Shown: piece by piece, positions 1-13,452 of the stretch | Numbering within the stretch: the stretch's first letter is position 1 | Layout of the letters: each line of letters starts with the position of its first letter | Assembly: GCA_019751915.1 (NCBI GenBank) | Contig: JAIEMS010000040.1 | Location: forward strand, 1 to 64,000 | DNA from: Burkholderiaceae bacterium | Lineage (GTDB): Bacteria; Pseudomonadota; Gammaproteobacteria; Burkholderiales; Burkholderiaceae_C | Direction of reading: 5' to 3' | Length of the DNA: 64,000 bases | Notes under the pieces: generated by a model | What the model was told of the DNA's origin: nothing | What the model saw: the letters and a program-made list of their open reading frames with translations, nothing else | Databases searched by the model: none | Made by a program: the position numbers and the translations under genes

Positions 1-138
1 GCTCCTGAACGCCTCTCAGCACTCCACCCTCATTCATTAAAAACCAGGGTGTTGCACTTCAGTTTTGAATCCGCCGAGTTTTTATCTCTAAATGGTTGTA
101 GCAGAGGCCGCCAGCGCTGTTGCAACCCTCTACTGTGA
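1..138 (+). other. 3' end of an unidentified open frame at the window edge
   Basis: A frame open from the left edge runs 45 codons to a TGA at 136-138. Its middle (around 46-75) reads TRVLHFSFESAEF. The DNA around 44-75 vaguely resembles 3' ends of transposase genes or insertion sequences that I have seen in proteobacteria, but I cannot name a family. It may be a non-coding coincidence. It lies just past the 3' end of gltD, so an insertion-sequence remnant beyond the gltBD operon would be unsurprising. Confidence 0.15.
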
Positions 139-165
139 CGCAGAGGGCGGCGTATCCCCGGAGGG

Positions 166-1653
166 TTAGCGTGGCAGTTCGGAGCTGCCCATCAGGAATT
201 GGTCGATCGTGCGTGCAGCTTGGCGGCCTTCGCGGATCGCCCAGACCACCAGCGATTGGCCCCGGCGAATATCACCAGCAGCAAACACCTTGGGCACGTT
301 GGTGGCGTAGCCGCCCTCATCGGTGCTGGCGCGGGCATTGCCACGGGCATCTTTCTCGATGCCAAAGGCTTCGAGCACCGGTGCTACGGGACTGACAAAA
401 CCCATGGCCAGCAGCACCAGGTCGGCTTGCAGCGTTTGCTCAGAGCCGGGCACCTCGGTCATTTTGCCGCCTTCCCATTGCAGGCGCACGGTTTTGACAC
501 CGACCACACGGCCTTTGTTTTTGCCTGTGCCCGCGATGAACTCTTTGGTAGCGATAGCGAACTCGCGGGTGCAGCCTTCGTCGTGGCTGGAGCTGGTGCG
601 CAGCTTGATCGGCCAGTAAGGCCAAGTCAGCGGACGGTTTTCGACCTCGGGCGGCTGGGGCATCAGCTCAAACTGCGTGACGCTGGCCGCGCCGTGGCGG
701 TTGCTGGTGCCGACGCAATCGCTGCCGGTGTCGCCGCCACCGATGACGATGACGTGCTTGCCATCGGCGCGCAACTGGGCCTTGAGCTTATCGCCAGCGT
801 TGACCTTGTTTTGCTGAGGCAAGAACTCCATCGCAAAGTGAACACCGTCCAGATCGCGGCCCGGTACGGGCAAGTCGCGCGATTGCTCGGCACCGCCGGT
901 CAGCAAAACAGCATCAAACTCGGCGTTCAATTGCGCAGGAGTGATGGTCTCTTTGGCCCAGTTGGTAACTTTGGAGTCAGCACCCAAGCCATCTTTGGCG
1001 GCACCGACAAACACGCTGGTACGGATGGTCACGCCCTCGGCCTGCATTTGGGCAACGCGGCGGTCGATGTGCGACTTTTCCATTTTGAAGTCGGGAATGC
1101 CGTAGCGCAGCAAGCCACCCACGCGGTCGTTCTTTTCAAACAACGTCACATCGTGGCCGGCGCGTGCCAGTTGCTGTGCCGCTGCCATCCCTGCGGGGCC
1201 AGCGCCGACCACGGCCACCTTCTTGCCGGTCTTGTGCGCGGCGACTTGGGGTTGTACCCAGTCGTTGGCCCAAGCCTTGTCGATGATGGCGTGTTCGATG
1301 CTCTTGATGCCGATGGCATCGTCATTGACGTTCAGGACGCAGGCAGCCTCGCAGGGCGCGGGGCAGATGCGCCCGGTGAACTCGGGGAAGTTGTTGGTCG
1401 AGTTCAGCACCGTGAAGGCGCTCTTCCAGTCGCTTTGGTACACCAGATCGTTGAAGTCTGGAATGATGTTGTTGATCGGGCAGCCGTTGTTGCAAAACGG
1501 CGTGCCGCAATCCATGCAGCGCGCAGCTTGCAGCTTGGCCTGCGCGTCGTCCAGACCGATGACGAATTCTTTGTAGTGCTTGAGGCGCTCGGGCACGCTC
1601 TTGTAGCCCTCTTCAATGCGCCCGTATTCCATGAAGCCGGTGGTTTTTCCCAT
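166..1653 (-). CDS. gltD: Glutamate synthase [NADPH] small subunit GltD
   Basis: This 495-residue protein is the beta subunit of NADPH-dependent glutamate synthase (GOGAT). It takes electrons from NADPH through FAD and passes them to the large subunit for conversion of 2-oxoglutarate and glutamine to two glutamates. The N-terminal part has the cysteine cluster CMDCGTPFC...CP that ligates Fe-S centres. A Rossmann FAD-binding motif ([17 protein letters not shown]) follows at about residue 150, then a second dinucleotide motif (GGGDTGSDC) for NADPH, and a C-terminal FAD motif ending in [16 protein letters not shown]. Length is normal for the family. The start is an ATG at 1653 with GAGAGAAA upstream. 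It lies 47 nt behind gltB on the same strand, the usual gltB-gltD operon order, so the two are very likely co-transcribed. No damage is visible. Confidence 0.97.
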   Translation of the reverse strand: MGKTTGFMEYGRIEEGYKSVPERLKHYKEFVIGLDDAQAKLQAARCMDCGTPFCNNGCPINNIIPDFNDLVYQSDWKSAFTVLNSTNNFPEFTGRICPAPCEAACVLNVNDDAIGIKSIEHAIIDKAWANDWVQPQVAAHKTGKKVAVVGAGPAGMAAAQQLARAGHDVTLFEKNDRVGGLLRYGIPDFKMEKSHIDRRVAQMQAEGVTIRTSVFVGAAKDGLGADSKVTNWAKETITPAQLNAEFDAVLLTGGAEQSRDLPVPGRDLDGVHFAMEFLPQQNKVNAGDKLKAQLRADGKHVIVIGGGDTGSDCVGTSNRHGAASVTQFELMPQPPEVENRPLTWPYWPIKLRTSSSHDEGCTREFAIATKEFIAGTGKNKGRVVGVKTVRLQWEGGKMTEVPGSEQTLQADLVLLAMGFVSPVAPVLEAFGIEKDARGNARASTDEGGYATNVPKVFAAGDIRRGQSLVVWAIREGRQAARTIDQFLMGSSELPR

Positions 1654-1700
1654 GGTGTTTCTCTCGTGGATGCTTGTGTGCGGTAACGACAGGTCGGGCC

Positions 1701-6434
<4,734 letters not shown>

Positions 6435-6500
6435 GGGCGCATTCCTCATTGTTTTCGCAGGGACGTATAGGTTAGTGCAATGCAGCAAATTCATGCAAGC

Positions 6501-6532
6501 AAATTAATTGGGGTCAGACTCCATTTAATTTT
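6501..6532. repeat. REP-like hairpin 1, 3' side of the RAYT gene
   Basis: An imperfect palindrome pairs AAATTAA with TTAATTT around a GGGGTCAGACTCC centre. It is about 95 nt beyond the stop codon of the transposase gene. Its core recurs at 6556-6566 and, in inverted orientation, at 7343-7363. Confidence 0.6.
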
Positions 6533-6550
6533 CAAAATATTGTCATGAAA

Positions 6551-6574
6551 ATTATTTGGGGTCAGATCAATAAT
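6551..6574. repeat. REP-like hairpin 2, 3' side of the RAYT gene
   Basis: A second small hairpin pairs ATTATT (6551-6556) with AATAAT (6569-6574) around TGGGGTCAGATC. It shares the GGGGTCAGA core with the hairpin at 6501-6532 in the same orientation, so the two form a tandem pair beside the transposase gene. Confidence 0.5.
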
Positions 6575-6627
6575 GATAGCAATAAATGCTTATGAAGATT
6601 GGGCTATCTTCGGTTTTAACGGTTTTT

Positions 6628-7317
6628 TTAGCAGGCGCGGGCAGGCCGGCCCGGTAGTGCCGGGCGCAAGCGGCGGGTGGATTTTTTTTCTAATTCGTGC
6701 AAAAAATTGCCTTCGCCCAACACCCAGCCGCGCAGGGTGGCATCGGTCAGAGCGGTTTGTTGTGCAGCGCTGATGCCGGTTTGCAACAGTTGGGCATAGG
6801 CTGCTTCACGGGCAAACGGGGTGTTGCCCAGCGCCCAATAGAGCGCATGGGGCGTAATGAGTGGGTCGTGGCGCAGGCCTAGGCTGTGCGCGCAGCCCGA
6901 CCAAGGCCATTCTTGCGCCTGTGCGACCAAACCGGCGCGCACGGGGTTGAGGTCGATGTACGCCATGCAGGCCAGCAGGTGGCGCTCGGACTCGATCAGC
7001 GTCGAGCGGTAGCGCCCCTCCCACAAGGTGCCGGTGCGACTGTGGCGCTGGTTGAAGTAGCGCACATAGCTGCGCCCGACGGCTTGCATCATCAGCGGTA
7101 AGCCTTCGGCGGTGCTGGGCGTGGCAAGCAAATGAAAGTGGTTGTCCATCAGCACATAGGCATGGATGGCAATGCCACATTGGGGAGCGTATTCACCCCA
7201 TAACGCCAGCATGCGTTCGAAGTCTTGGCGGTCGACAAAAATGCGCTGGCGGTTGTTGCCGCGCTGGATGGCGTGGTGCGGGTAGCCGGGCAGGGTCAGT
7301 CGGGGGAGGCGGGCCAT
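6628..7317 (-). mobile_element. REP-associated tyrosine transposase (RAYT, Y1/HUH family)
   Basis: The protein has 229 residues and belongs to the Y1_Tnp (IS200/IS605-related) HUH nucleases that are linked to REP sequences. The HUH motif is HFH at residues 60-62 in VLMDNHFHLLATP. The candidate nucleophile tyrosine is Y84 or Y87 in GRSYVRYFNQRHSRTGTLWE. The stretch MAYIDLNPVRAGLV further on is typical of this family. The N terminus MARLPRLTLPGYPHHAIQRG is also characteristic and supports the ATG at 7317, although no clear ribosome binding site precedes it. Hairpins with the GGGTCAGA-type core lie on both sides in opposite orientation, as expected for a RAYT and its cognate REPs. It sits between gltB and the methyltransferase gene and appears intact. 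RAYTs are usually single-copy and domesticated, so it may not be a self-moving element. Confidence 0.9.
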
Positions 7318-7342
7318 GGTGCCAATAGCGGTCAGAAATCAA

Positions 7343-7363
7343 AATGGGGGTCTGGCCCCCATT
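7343..7363. repeat. REP-like hairpin on the 5' side of the RAYT gene
   Basis: AATGGGGG (7343-7350) and CCCCCATT (7356-7363) form a perfect 8-bp stem with a TCTGG loop. Read on the minus strand the centre is GGGGGCCAGACCCCC, a close relative of GGGGTCAGACTCC on the other side of the transposase. The hairpin ends 1 nt before the stop codon of the methyltransferase gene, so it may also act as that gene's 3' end structure. Confidence 0.65.
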
Positions 7364-7364
7364 G

Positions 7365-8294
7365 TCACCCCGGTGGAGCGCCTTCGTTGGCAGGTGTTGG
7401 CGCAAGTCCAAAGCGCTCGCCGAGGGCTTGCTCTAAGCCAAACTCTTGCAAAATTGCCCGCAGCCGCTCGGCAGCGCTGCGCTTTTTTTGGCCGGTGTAT
7501 TGGGCAATGATGAGTTCGTTCTTCATGCTGTGCTCCCAGCCCACCAGTTCCGTGACGGTGACTTGGTAGCCGCTGGCTTCGAGGTGCAGGCAGCGCAGCA
7601 CGTTGGTGATTTGGCTGCCCATCTCGCGTGTGTGCAGTGGGTGGCGCCACAGCTCTGCCAGTGGGGTGCGTGCCAGTTGCAGCGCTTTGCCACGGCGCAA
7701 GCAAGCCGCTACCTCGGCTTGGCAGCAGGGCACGATCACCATGCTACGGGCCTTTTTTTGCAGACCAAAGGCGATGGCATCGTCGGTGGCGGTGTCGCAG
7801 GCGTGCAGTGCCGTGACCATGTCGATACGCTCGGGCAGTTCGGCGGCTTCGGCGGATTCGGCCACCGACAGGTTCAAAAACGACATGCGCTCAAACCCCA
7901 GCTGCTGCGCCAGCGCGCGGGATTTTTCGACCAACTCGGCGCGCCATTCGATGCCGTAAATCTGGCCGCGTCCCAGTGCCTTGAAATACAAATCGTAGAG
8001 GATGAAGCCCAAGTACGATTTGCCCGCACCGTGGTCGGCCAGCGTCGGGGCGTGGCCGTCGGCACTGAGTTGTTGCAGCAGTGGCTCAATGAACTGGAAC
8101 AGGTGGTAGACCTGCTTGAGTTTGCGCCGTGAGTCTTGGTTGAGCTTGCCTTCGCGCGTCAGGATGTGCAGTTCTTTGAGCAGTGCCACCGATTGGCCCG
8201 GGCGCAGCTCTTGCAACACCACTGGGTCGGGGCTGGCGCTGTGCCCAGTGCGTGGGCGCTGGGCTTTGCGGTGGTTGGCGCTGGTGGCGCTCAT
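7365..8294 (-). CDS. SAM-dependent methyltransferase (PCCQ-motif family)
   Basis: A cytosolic protein of about 309 residues with a Rossmann methyltransferase fold. The SAM-binding loop is LADHGAGKSYLGFILYDLYF, followed by an acidic strand end (YGIEWRAELV) and the motif MVIVPCCQAEV, where PCCQ takes the place of the NPPY-type catalytic motif. The N terminus is basic and low in complexity. This family is common in beta- and gammaproteobacteria; I do not know a proven substrate, and RNA modification is only a guess. The start is the ATG at 8294, with GGAGAAGG just upstream; the longer frame has no support. That ATG overlaps the stop of the DUF1415 gene as ATGA, so the pair is translationally coupled. 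Confidence 0.75.
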   Translation of the reverse strand: MSATSANHRKAQRPRTGHSASPDPVVLQELRPGQSVALLKELHILTREGKLNQDSRRKLKQVYHLFQFIEPLLQQLSADGHAPTLADHGAGKSYLGFILYDLYFKALGRGQIYGIEWRAELVEKSRALAQQLGFERMSFLNLSVAESAEAAELPERIDMVTALHACDTATDDAIAFGLQKKARSMVIVPCCQAEVAACLRRGKALQLARTPLAELWRHPLHTREMGSQITNVLRCLHLEASGYQVTVTELVGWEHSMKNELIIAQYTGQKKRSAAERLRAILQEFGLEQALGERFGLAPTPANEGAPPG

Positions 8295-8977
8295 GCCTTC
8301 TCCGTGGGGGTGGGTTGGGGGGCCGCCGTATCTGCACTGGCGTGGTGCATGGGGCAGCGTGCGCCGACATCGAGCGCTTGCCAACCGGCGTGGCCCAGTT
8401 CGCGCAGCACTTCCATGTTGCGTTCGTAAATCATTTCTGCCTCGGGGAAGGCCTCGACGGCGGCATCGAGGCTTTCTTCGCGGATCAGGTGCAGCGTAGG
8501 GTAGGGTGCGCGGTTGGTGGCGTTGGTGATGTCTTCGATCTCGGTGCCCTCAAACTGAAACTGCGGATGAAAGTTGGCAATTTGCAAAATGCCACCCAAG
8601 TCCATCACGTCCAGCAGTTCATCGGCCAGCTCTAAGAAGTCGTTGAAGTCGAGAAAATTCTCCATGCAGCCGGGCACCATCAACAGTGTGGTGTCGCGCT
8701 TTTCGGGCGAGGCTTCGGCCAGTGCTTCGAGTTCGCGTTGCAAGTCTTGCAGTAGTTCGCGGCCATCGGTGGCGGCACTGACCACGTAGTGGATTTGCCC
8801 CTTGGTGTGTACGCCCTTGGCAAAAGGGCACAGGTTCAGGCCAATGACAGCGCGCTCGAGCCAGCGCACCATGTCTTGCACCACGATGGCATCGTCCACG
8901 CCGTCGCCTGCGGCATCGGGGACTGGCAGGTCGGCATGGTGGGCACCTGTGGGTGCGGTGGTGGAGGGTGTGGACAT
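8291..8977 (-). CDS. DUF1415 family protein
   Basis: A protein of about 228 residues matching DUF1415, a conserved proteobacterial family with no established function. Recognisable parts are MVRWLERAVIGLNLCPFAKGVHTKGQIHY near the N terminus, TTLLMVPGCMENFLDFNDFLELAD in the middle and GILQIANFHPQFQFEGTEIEDITNATNRAPYPTLHLIREESL, the usual signature. The N-terminal 25 residues are alanine- and threonine-rich and probably disordered. I took the ATG at 8977; a TTG two codons earlier is possible, and neither has a convincing ribosome binding site. It is the first gene of a two-gene unit, overlapping the methyltransferase gene by 4 nt. No signal peptide is visible, so it should be cytosolic. Confidence 0.85.
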   Translation of the reverse strand: MSTPSTTAPTGAHHADLPVPDAAGDGVDDAIVVQDMVRWLERAVIGLNLCPFAKGVHTKGQIHYVVSAATDGRELLQDLQRELEALAEASPEKRDTTLLMVPGCMENFLDFNDFLELADELLDVMDLGGILQIANFHPQFQFEGTEIEDITNATNRAPYPTLHLIREESLDAAVEAFPEAEMIYERNMEVLRELGHAGWQALDVGARCPMHHASADTAAPQPTPTEKA

Positions 8978-9028
8978 GGGCAAAACCGGCAGGTTGAAGA
9001 AGATGCCGATTTTATCGCGCTGCCAATT

Positions 9029-9073
9029 TTGCTATTAAATAAATAGCTGTAAATGATTGTGGATCAAGCGCTT
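9029..9073 (+). repeat. 45-nt interspersed element, copy A
   Basis: TTGCTAT, 7 nt, ATAGC, 20 nt, GCGCTT. It forms an inverted pair with the copy at 9153-9197, and the 79 bp between them hold no gene. It lies upstream of the DUF1415 gene. Confidence 0.8.
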
Positions 9074-9152
9074 AAGCCCATTTTGATCGGAAATTTTCTC
9101 CGCAAGGCCGTTGGAGGTGCTTGGCGGCTGTTTTGGAGATCAAACAGGCCTG

Positions 9153-9197
9153 TAGCGCTTGTTCAATGGGTGTTTGTAGCTATTATTTATATAGCAA
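9153..9197 (-). repeat. 45-nt interspersed element, copy B
   Basis: Reverse orientation: TAGCGC, 20 nt, GCTAT, 7 nt, ATAGCAA, the same spacing as copy A. Its end is directly next to the TAA stop of aroB (9198-9200), so it lies at the 3' end of the aroB transcript. Confidence 0.8.
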
Positions 9198-10325
9198 TTA
9201 GCCGCAGCAAGCGTCGATGACTTCGCGCACCAAAGCATCCGGGGCGGCGCGCACCACCGCTTGGCCGGGGCCGTCGATGAGCACAAAGCGGATTTCACCG
9301 CCCTCGGCTTTTTTGTCCACGCGCATGAGTTCGAGGTAACGGCCCGCGTTGTCGGCAGCGTCCAAAATCGGGCCACGCACCGGCAAGCCTGCGCGTTCGA
9401 TCAGTGCAGTCAGGCGCTCCGTAAAAGCGGCATCGACCAAACCCAAGCGCCGCGACAGCTCGGCGGCCATCACCATCCCGGCACCGACCCCCTCGCCGTG
9501 CAGCCACGCGCCGTAGCCCATGCCCGCTTCGATGGCGTGACCAAAGGTGTGACCAAAATTCAGGACGGCGCGCAGGCCCGATTCGCGCTCATCTTGCCCG
9601 ACCACCCACGCCTTGATCTCGCAACTGCGGCGCACCGCATGGGCCAGCGCAGTGCGCTCGCGCGCCAGCAAAGCATCGATGTTCGCTTCGAGCCAGTCCA
9701 TGAAAACCATGTCTGCAATCGGTCCGTATTTGATGACCTCGGCCAGTCCGGCGCTCAATTCGCGCGGTGCCAGCGTATCGAGCGTCGCCAAATCGCACAC
9801 CACGCGCTGGGGTTGGTAAAAAGCGCCCACCATGTTTTTGCCCAGCGGGTGGTTGATGGCCGTTTTACCGCCCACCGACGAATCGACCTGTGCCAGCAGT
9901 GTCGTCGGCACTTGCACAAACGGTACACCGCGCATGTAGCTGGCAGCGGCAAAGCCGGTCATGTCGCCGACCACGCCGCCGCCCAGTGCAAACAACACCG
10001 TTTTGCGGTCGCAGCCGTGCTCTAGCAGGGCATCAAAAATCAGGTTCAGGGTTTGCCAGTTTTTGTGCTCTTCGCCATCGGGCAGAACCACCAAATGAAG
10101 GGTTTTGTAGTGTGCTGACAAAGCAGCCTGCAAGCGCTGTGCGTACAGCGGGGCCACCGTGGTGTTGCTGACAATCAACGCTGCCGAAGCCGATGGCAGA
10201 CCCGCAAACTGCGAGGCATCGAGCAGCAAATCAGCGCCAATGGCAATCGGGTAGCTGCGCTCGCCCAAATCAATGCAGACGGGTTCGGTGGCGGAAGAAA
10301 GATGGGGTGTGGTGGCTGCTTGCAT
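9198..10325 (-). CDS. aroB: 3-dehydroquinate synthase AroB
   Basis: AroB, about 375 residues, converts DAHP to 3-dehydroquinate in the second step of the shikimate pathway, using NAD and a divalent metal. Visible motifs include the dinucleotide region [10 protein letters not shown], the glycine-rich [22 protein letters not shown], and [19 protein letters not shown]. Metal and substrate ligands lie in the region E...[11 protein letters not shown] and [13 protein letters not shown]. The start is the ATG at 10325 ([10 protein letters not shown]) with GGAG 7 nt upstream; the longer frame to 10481 only covers the intergenic region. It follows aroK by 89 nt on the same strand, the usual aroK-aroB pair behind the pilus genes. 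The 45-nt element abuts its stop codon. Confidence 0.96.
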   Translation of the reverse strand: MQAATTPHLSSATEPVCIDLGERSYPIAIGADLLLDASQFAGLPSASAALIVSNTTVAPLYAQRLQAALSAHYKTLHLVVLPDGEEHKNWQTLNLIFDALLEHGCDRKTVLFALGGGVVGDMTGFAAASYMRGVPFVQVPTTLLAQVDSSVGGKTAINHPLGKNMVGAFYQPQRVVCDLATLDTLAPRELSAGLAEVIKYGPIADMVFMDWLEANIDALLARERTALAHAVRRSCEIKAWVVGQDERESGLRAVLNFGHTFGHAIEAGMGYGAWLHGEGVGAGMVMAAELSRRLGLVDAAFTERLTALIERAGLPVRGPILDAADNAGRYLELMRVDKKAEGGEIRFVLIDGPGQAVVRAAPDALVREVIDACCG

Positions 10326-10414
10326 GGTGCTCCAGTGTAGGCAGGCATCGCAGCCCGCCCGGTAGCGGGAAAAAGAAAGGGGTAGCGCCGTGTGCCGGAG
10401 CCACCCCTGAAGTT

Positions 10415-10990
10415 TTAATGGGGCAGGGAGTCCAGCGCAGGTGCTGCGCTGCCTTCCGTAGCTGCCGGTATCGGGGCACAAACGCCCGAAAGTTCGAGCT
10501 GCATCGTAATCATATTGACCAAGGTTGCCACCGAAGGGCGACCTGTCTCGATGACGTAATGGGCCGTTTCGCGGTACAGCGGGTCGCGCTGCATATAGAG
10601 GTGGCGCAACTGCTCCAGTGGATTAGCCACTTGCAGCAGAGGCCGGGTTTTGTCGTGCCGAATGCGCCGAAAGATCTCCTCCGGCGAAGAGCGCAAATAC
10701 ACGACCGAACCCCGCTGGTGCAAGCACTGGCGATTGGCAGGGCGCAAAACCGCGCCGCCACCGGTAGAAAGCACCGCCCCAGAGTGGGCGGCAGTCAGCT
10801 CGTCAATCACCGACTGCTCCAAGTCCCGAAAGCGATCTTCTCCCTCACGGTCAAAAAACGCCCGGATCGAGTAGCCGATGCGCTCCTCGATGACTTGGTC
10901 GGAATCGATAAAGGCCACACCCAACCGCCGGGCGAGTTGCCGCCCGACAGTGGATTTGCCCGAGCCGGGTAGACCGATGAGGGAGATCAT
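10415..10990 (-). CDS. aroK: Shikimate kinase AroK
   Basis: A protein of 191 residues that phosphorylates shikimate at O3 with ATP in the cytosol. The Walker A motif is GLPGSGKST at residues 6-14. It is followed by DSDQVIEE for shikimate binding, RDLE, and the glycine motif LSTGGGAVL. The C-terminal 20 residues are a low-complexity extension. The start is the ATG at 10990 ([13 protein letters not shown]), which places the first beta strand as in other AroK proteins; a TTG four codons upstream is less likely. The gene starts 25 nt after the Ig-repeat lipoprotein and precedes aroB. In most relatives aroK directly follows pilQ, so here the pilus-aro link is interrupted by that lipoprotein gene. 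Confidence 0.95.
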   Translation of the reverse strand: MISLIGLPGSGKSTVGRQLARRLGVAFIDSDQVIEERIGYSIRAFFDREGEDRFRDLEQSVIDELTAAHSGAVLSTGGGAVLRPANRQCLHQRGSVVYLRSSPEEIFRRIRHDKTRPLLQVANPLEQLRHLYMQRDPLYRETAHYVIETGRPSVATLVNMITMQLELSGVCAPIPAATEGSAAPALDSLPH

Positions 10991-11015
10991 TAAAGTCAAC
11001 AATGACCAAACAAAA

Positions 11016-13430
11016 TCATGGAAGAACTGTCACTGTAACGGCAGCAGATATTCTTGAATTTGCCAAATCAGTGACTGTAATGTTTGCAGACCCAATTTTT
11101 AAACCGCTCACTGTTAAAACTCTCCCAGATATAACTGCTGTTGCAACACTAGGATCCGTCGATGTCACAACATAGCCACCTGATCCACCCACAATCGTTG
11201 CATCATTTTTAGTTCCGACTGGAAAATTTAATGCCGATGGTTGCATTGATATCAGATTCGTGTTTTGGCTACAGTTTGTTCCATTATCAATAATGGTGAT
11301 TGTGGCGTTCGCAACAGAGCGTGCTGAATCAACTACTGTAATTTTTACGGGAGTGTTTGCTGAAACGCAGCGACTTCCCAGCGTTCCATTTTGAACGACA
11401 AACTGCATCCCTAAACCGGCATCTTTACTGTTAATACAAGTTTGCTCTGGATCTGTAGAAATCACAGGCTTTAATAAAGATGGGTTATCGCTAAAAAAGC
11501 AAACAACTCCAGTGGCAGCGCCAAAGAGAGTAAATTTAATTTCTTGCGTGTCTTGTTCGGAAATAGAAACTGCGCTTGGAGATAGTCTAATATCAGTGGT
11601 TGCGGTATTGATTTTTACCGAGACTTTAACCAAATTTCCAGCGGCATCAGCAACAGAAATATCTAGAGATGATGCCAATGATCCCATGATATGAAGCTCG
11701 TCACCGTTCAGGATTTTTGCGGAAATTGCAGCAGGAATTCCTCCTGCCACACTGTAAGGCTTTTGTCCTCCAGAGATTTTTGCGATGGCTGTCAAACCTA
11801 CTGGCATTGCCAAATCAGTTGGTGAAATACGCAGTGCTGGTGAATTGACATCAAGATTAACGCCTACTTCGTTGCCTGCAGCATCACGAATTTTGATCGT
11901 CGCAGCACCAATAGCTACTCCAGTGACCGTCCATTGATCTTCACCAATTTTTTGAACAATTGCAACCGAATTATTATTGCCTTCTATGGTGTAAGGCTTT
12001 GCTCCGCCACCGATATAGAAATTTCGCTGCGCTGCAGCACCAACGCCGATGGAAAGATTAACTGGTGCTGTAGTGTAAAGAGGTAATCCTTTGGGATCTG
12101 CTGTGACATTAATTGTCAAGGCAACAATGGCACCCTGAGCATCACGAACCTGAACTACAGCCTTGCCTGAAGAAATCCCCTGAATAAGCAAGATTGTTTG
12201 ATTCACAGAAACAGTTGCAACTGCAGTGTTGTCGCTCACGGCAGTATAAGGAGCAGTGCCCCCACCAATCTCATAGGTTGGCGCTAAAGCGGCACCTATG
12301 CTGAGTGTCAGTGTCGAAGGTGCATTGACATAAAGCGGCACTACATTGGCAACCGTCACAGGGATGGTTACAAGACCACCGACATTGTCCCGAACCGTCA
12401 CGGTCACGGGTGTTCCACTGACTACCAGTCCGGTAATTACCAGATTATTGCCATTCACCGCTACGGAGACGATAGCAGAGTTGCTACTGGACGCGCTGTA
12501 AGGAGCTGTTCCGCCACCAATGGTGAAATTACGGACACCCCCAGCCCCGGGAAAGAGACTAATAGGGCCATCTGCTGTGGTGAACAGCGGTACAACGGAG
12601 GACACCTTAACGGCGATTGGGATGGTTTGGCCCGCAGCATCTCGAACCGTCACTGTCGCACTGCCAACCGCATTGCCAGTGACAAAGAGCGATTTTCCAT
12701 TGACTGCCACAGAAACAAAACCATTGTTGCTGCTCGACGCGGTGTAAGGCGCTGTGCCACCACCAATCGTAAAAGTCCGGCTACCCACTGCACCAAGTGA
12801 TATTTCAATATCACCGTCTGCTGTAGTAAATAATTTGGCGGGTGGGGTTGGTGGATTAACGGTAACAGATATTTTTTTCTCGGATCCAGATGCATCGCGA
12901 GCAGTTATTTCTGCATCTCCTGGAGATAATCCAGTAATAATCATCTTTGTATCAATAATAGCTACAGTTGCTACACCGTTAGCACTGCTGACAGCGGTGT
13001 AAGGTGCAGAGCCACCTTCAAGGTCAAAGGTTTGTGCTGCAGTAGCGCCAATTTCAATTTTAATGGAGTCAGGAGCAGATGTTTTGAAATCCTTTCCTAC
13101 CTGTATATTGACTATAATTTCTTGTAGTCCTGCATTGTCAACAATAGAGATTGTTGTTTTTCCTGCTGATTTTGCGCCAATGGTGAAAATATTGCCATTA
13201 ATCATGCCAATGGCAATATTTGAATTGCCATTTACAATTTTATAAGGAGGGGTTCCGCCATTAATTGAATATTCTAAAGATGATTTACCAATCGGTAAAG
13301 ATAAAGAAGATGGTGCCGTTGAATGAAGTAGAGGTTGGTTTGGATTTCCACCGGGAGATCCACCGCCACCTCCACAAGCCACCAATGCTGTTGCCAGCAT
13401 GAGTATCAATATTCTGAATATTTTGTGCAT
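11016..13430 (-). CDS. Large lipoprotein with about nine Ig-like (BIG2-type) repeats
   Basis: I do not recognise this 804-residue protein as a named family. It opens with a type II signal peptide: basic start MHKIFR, hydrophobic core, lipobox VAC at about residues 17-19, then a CGGGGG tether. About nine repeats of 75-90 residues follow. Most carry (S/T)LS(I/L)G near the start, the hallmark (I)GGG(T/A)APYTA in the middle, and a final (A)TVTVRDAAG strand, which looks like bacterial Ig-like cadherin/invasin folds. Repeat eight is divergent and contains cysteines; repeat nine ends the protein. The ATG at 13430 has AGGA upstream. It lies 22 nt after pilQ and 25 nt before aroK, so it is probably expressed with the pilus genes. 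The DNA is clearly AT-richer than most neighbours. An outer-membrane-anchored surface or periplasmic scaffold or adhesin is inferred, not shown. Confidence 0.75.
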   Translation of the reverse strand: MHKIFRILILMLATALVACGGGGGSPGGNPNQPLLHSTAPSSLSLPIGKSSLEYSINGGTPPYKIVNGNSNIAIGMINGNIFTIGAKSAGKTTISIVDNAGLQEIIVNIQVGKDFKTSAPDSIKIEIGATAAQTFDLEGGSAPYTAVSSANGVATVAIIDTKMIITGLSPGDAEITARDASGSEKKISVTVNPPTPPAKLFTTADGDIEISLGAVGSRTFTIGGGTAPYTASSSNNGFVSVAVNGKSLFVTGNAVGSATVTVRDAAGQTIPIAVKVSSVVPLFTTADGPISLFPGAGGVRNFTIGGGTAPYSASSSNSAIVSVAVNGNNLVITGLVVSGTPVTVTVRDNVGGLVTIPVTVANVVPLYVNAPSTLTLSIGAALAPTYEIGGGTAPYTAVSDNTAVATVSVNQTILLIQGISSGKAVVQVRDAQGAIVALTINVTADPKGLPLYTTAPVNLSIGVGAAAQRNFYIGGGAKPYTIEGNNNSVAIVQKIGEDQWTVTGVAIGAATIKIRDAAGNEVGVNLDVNSPALRISPTDLAMPVGLTAIAKISGGQKPYSVAGGIPAAISAKILNGDELHIMGSLASSLDISVADAAGNLVKVSVKINTATTDIRLSPSAVSISEQDTQEIKFTLFGAATGVVCFFSDNPSLLKPVISTDPEQTCINSKDAGLGMQFVVQNGTLGSRCVSANTPVKITVVDSARSVANATITIIDNGTNCSQNTNLISMQPSALNFPVGTKNDATIVGGSGGYVVTSTDPSVATAVISGRVLTVSGLKIGSANITVTDLANSRISAAVTVTVLP

Positions 13431-13452
13431 TTTTGATCCTATCAATAATAAA

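Noticed and set aside
199-1686. A 495-codon open frame on the plus strand opposite gltD
   Set aside because: It mirrors gltD exactly and arises from the codon bias of the GC-rich strand; no family motif or ribosome binding site supports it. The same holds for long antisense frames over gltB, hom-thrC and fumarase.
6440-6510. NtrC or sigma-54 site upstream of gltB
   Set aside because: Several TGCA words occur, but no GG-N10-GC promoter pair or clear palindromic NtrC site could be placed.
11016-13430. Repeats in the lipoprotein gene considered as a CRISPR or tandem DNA array
   Set aside because: The repetition is at the protein level with 75-90-residue units and diverged DNA, and no spacer structure is present.
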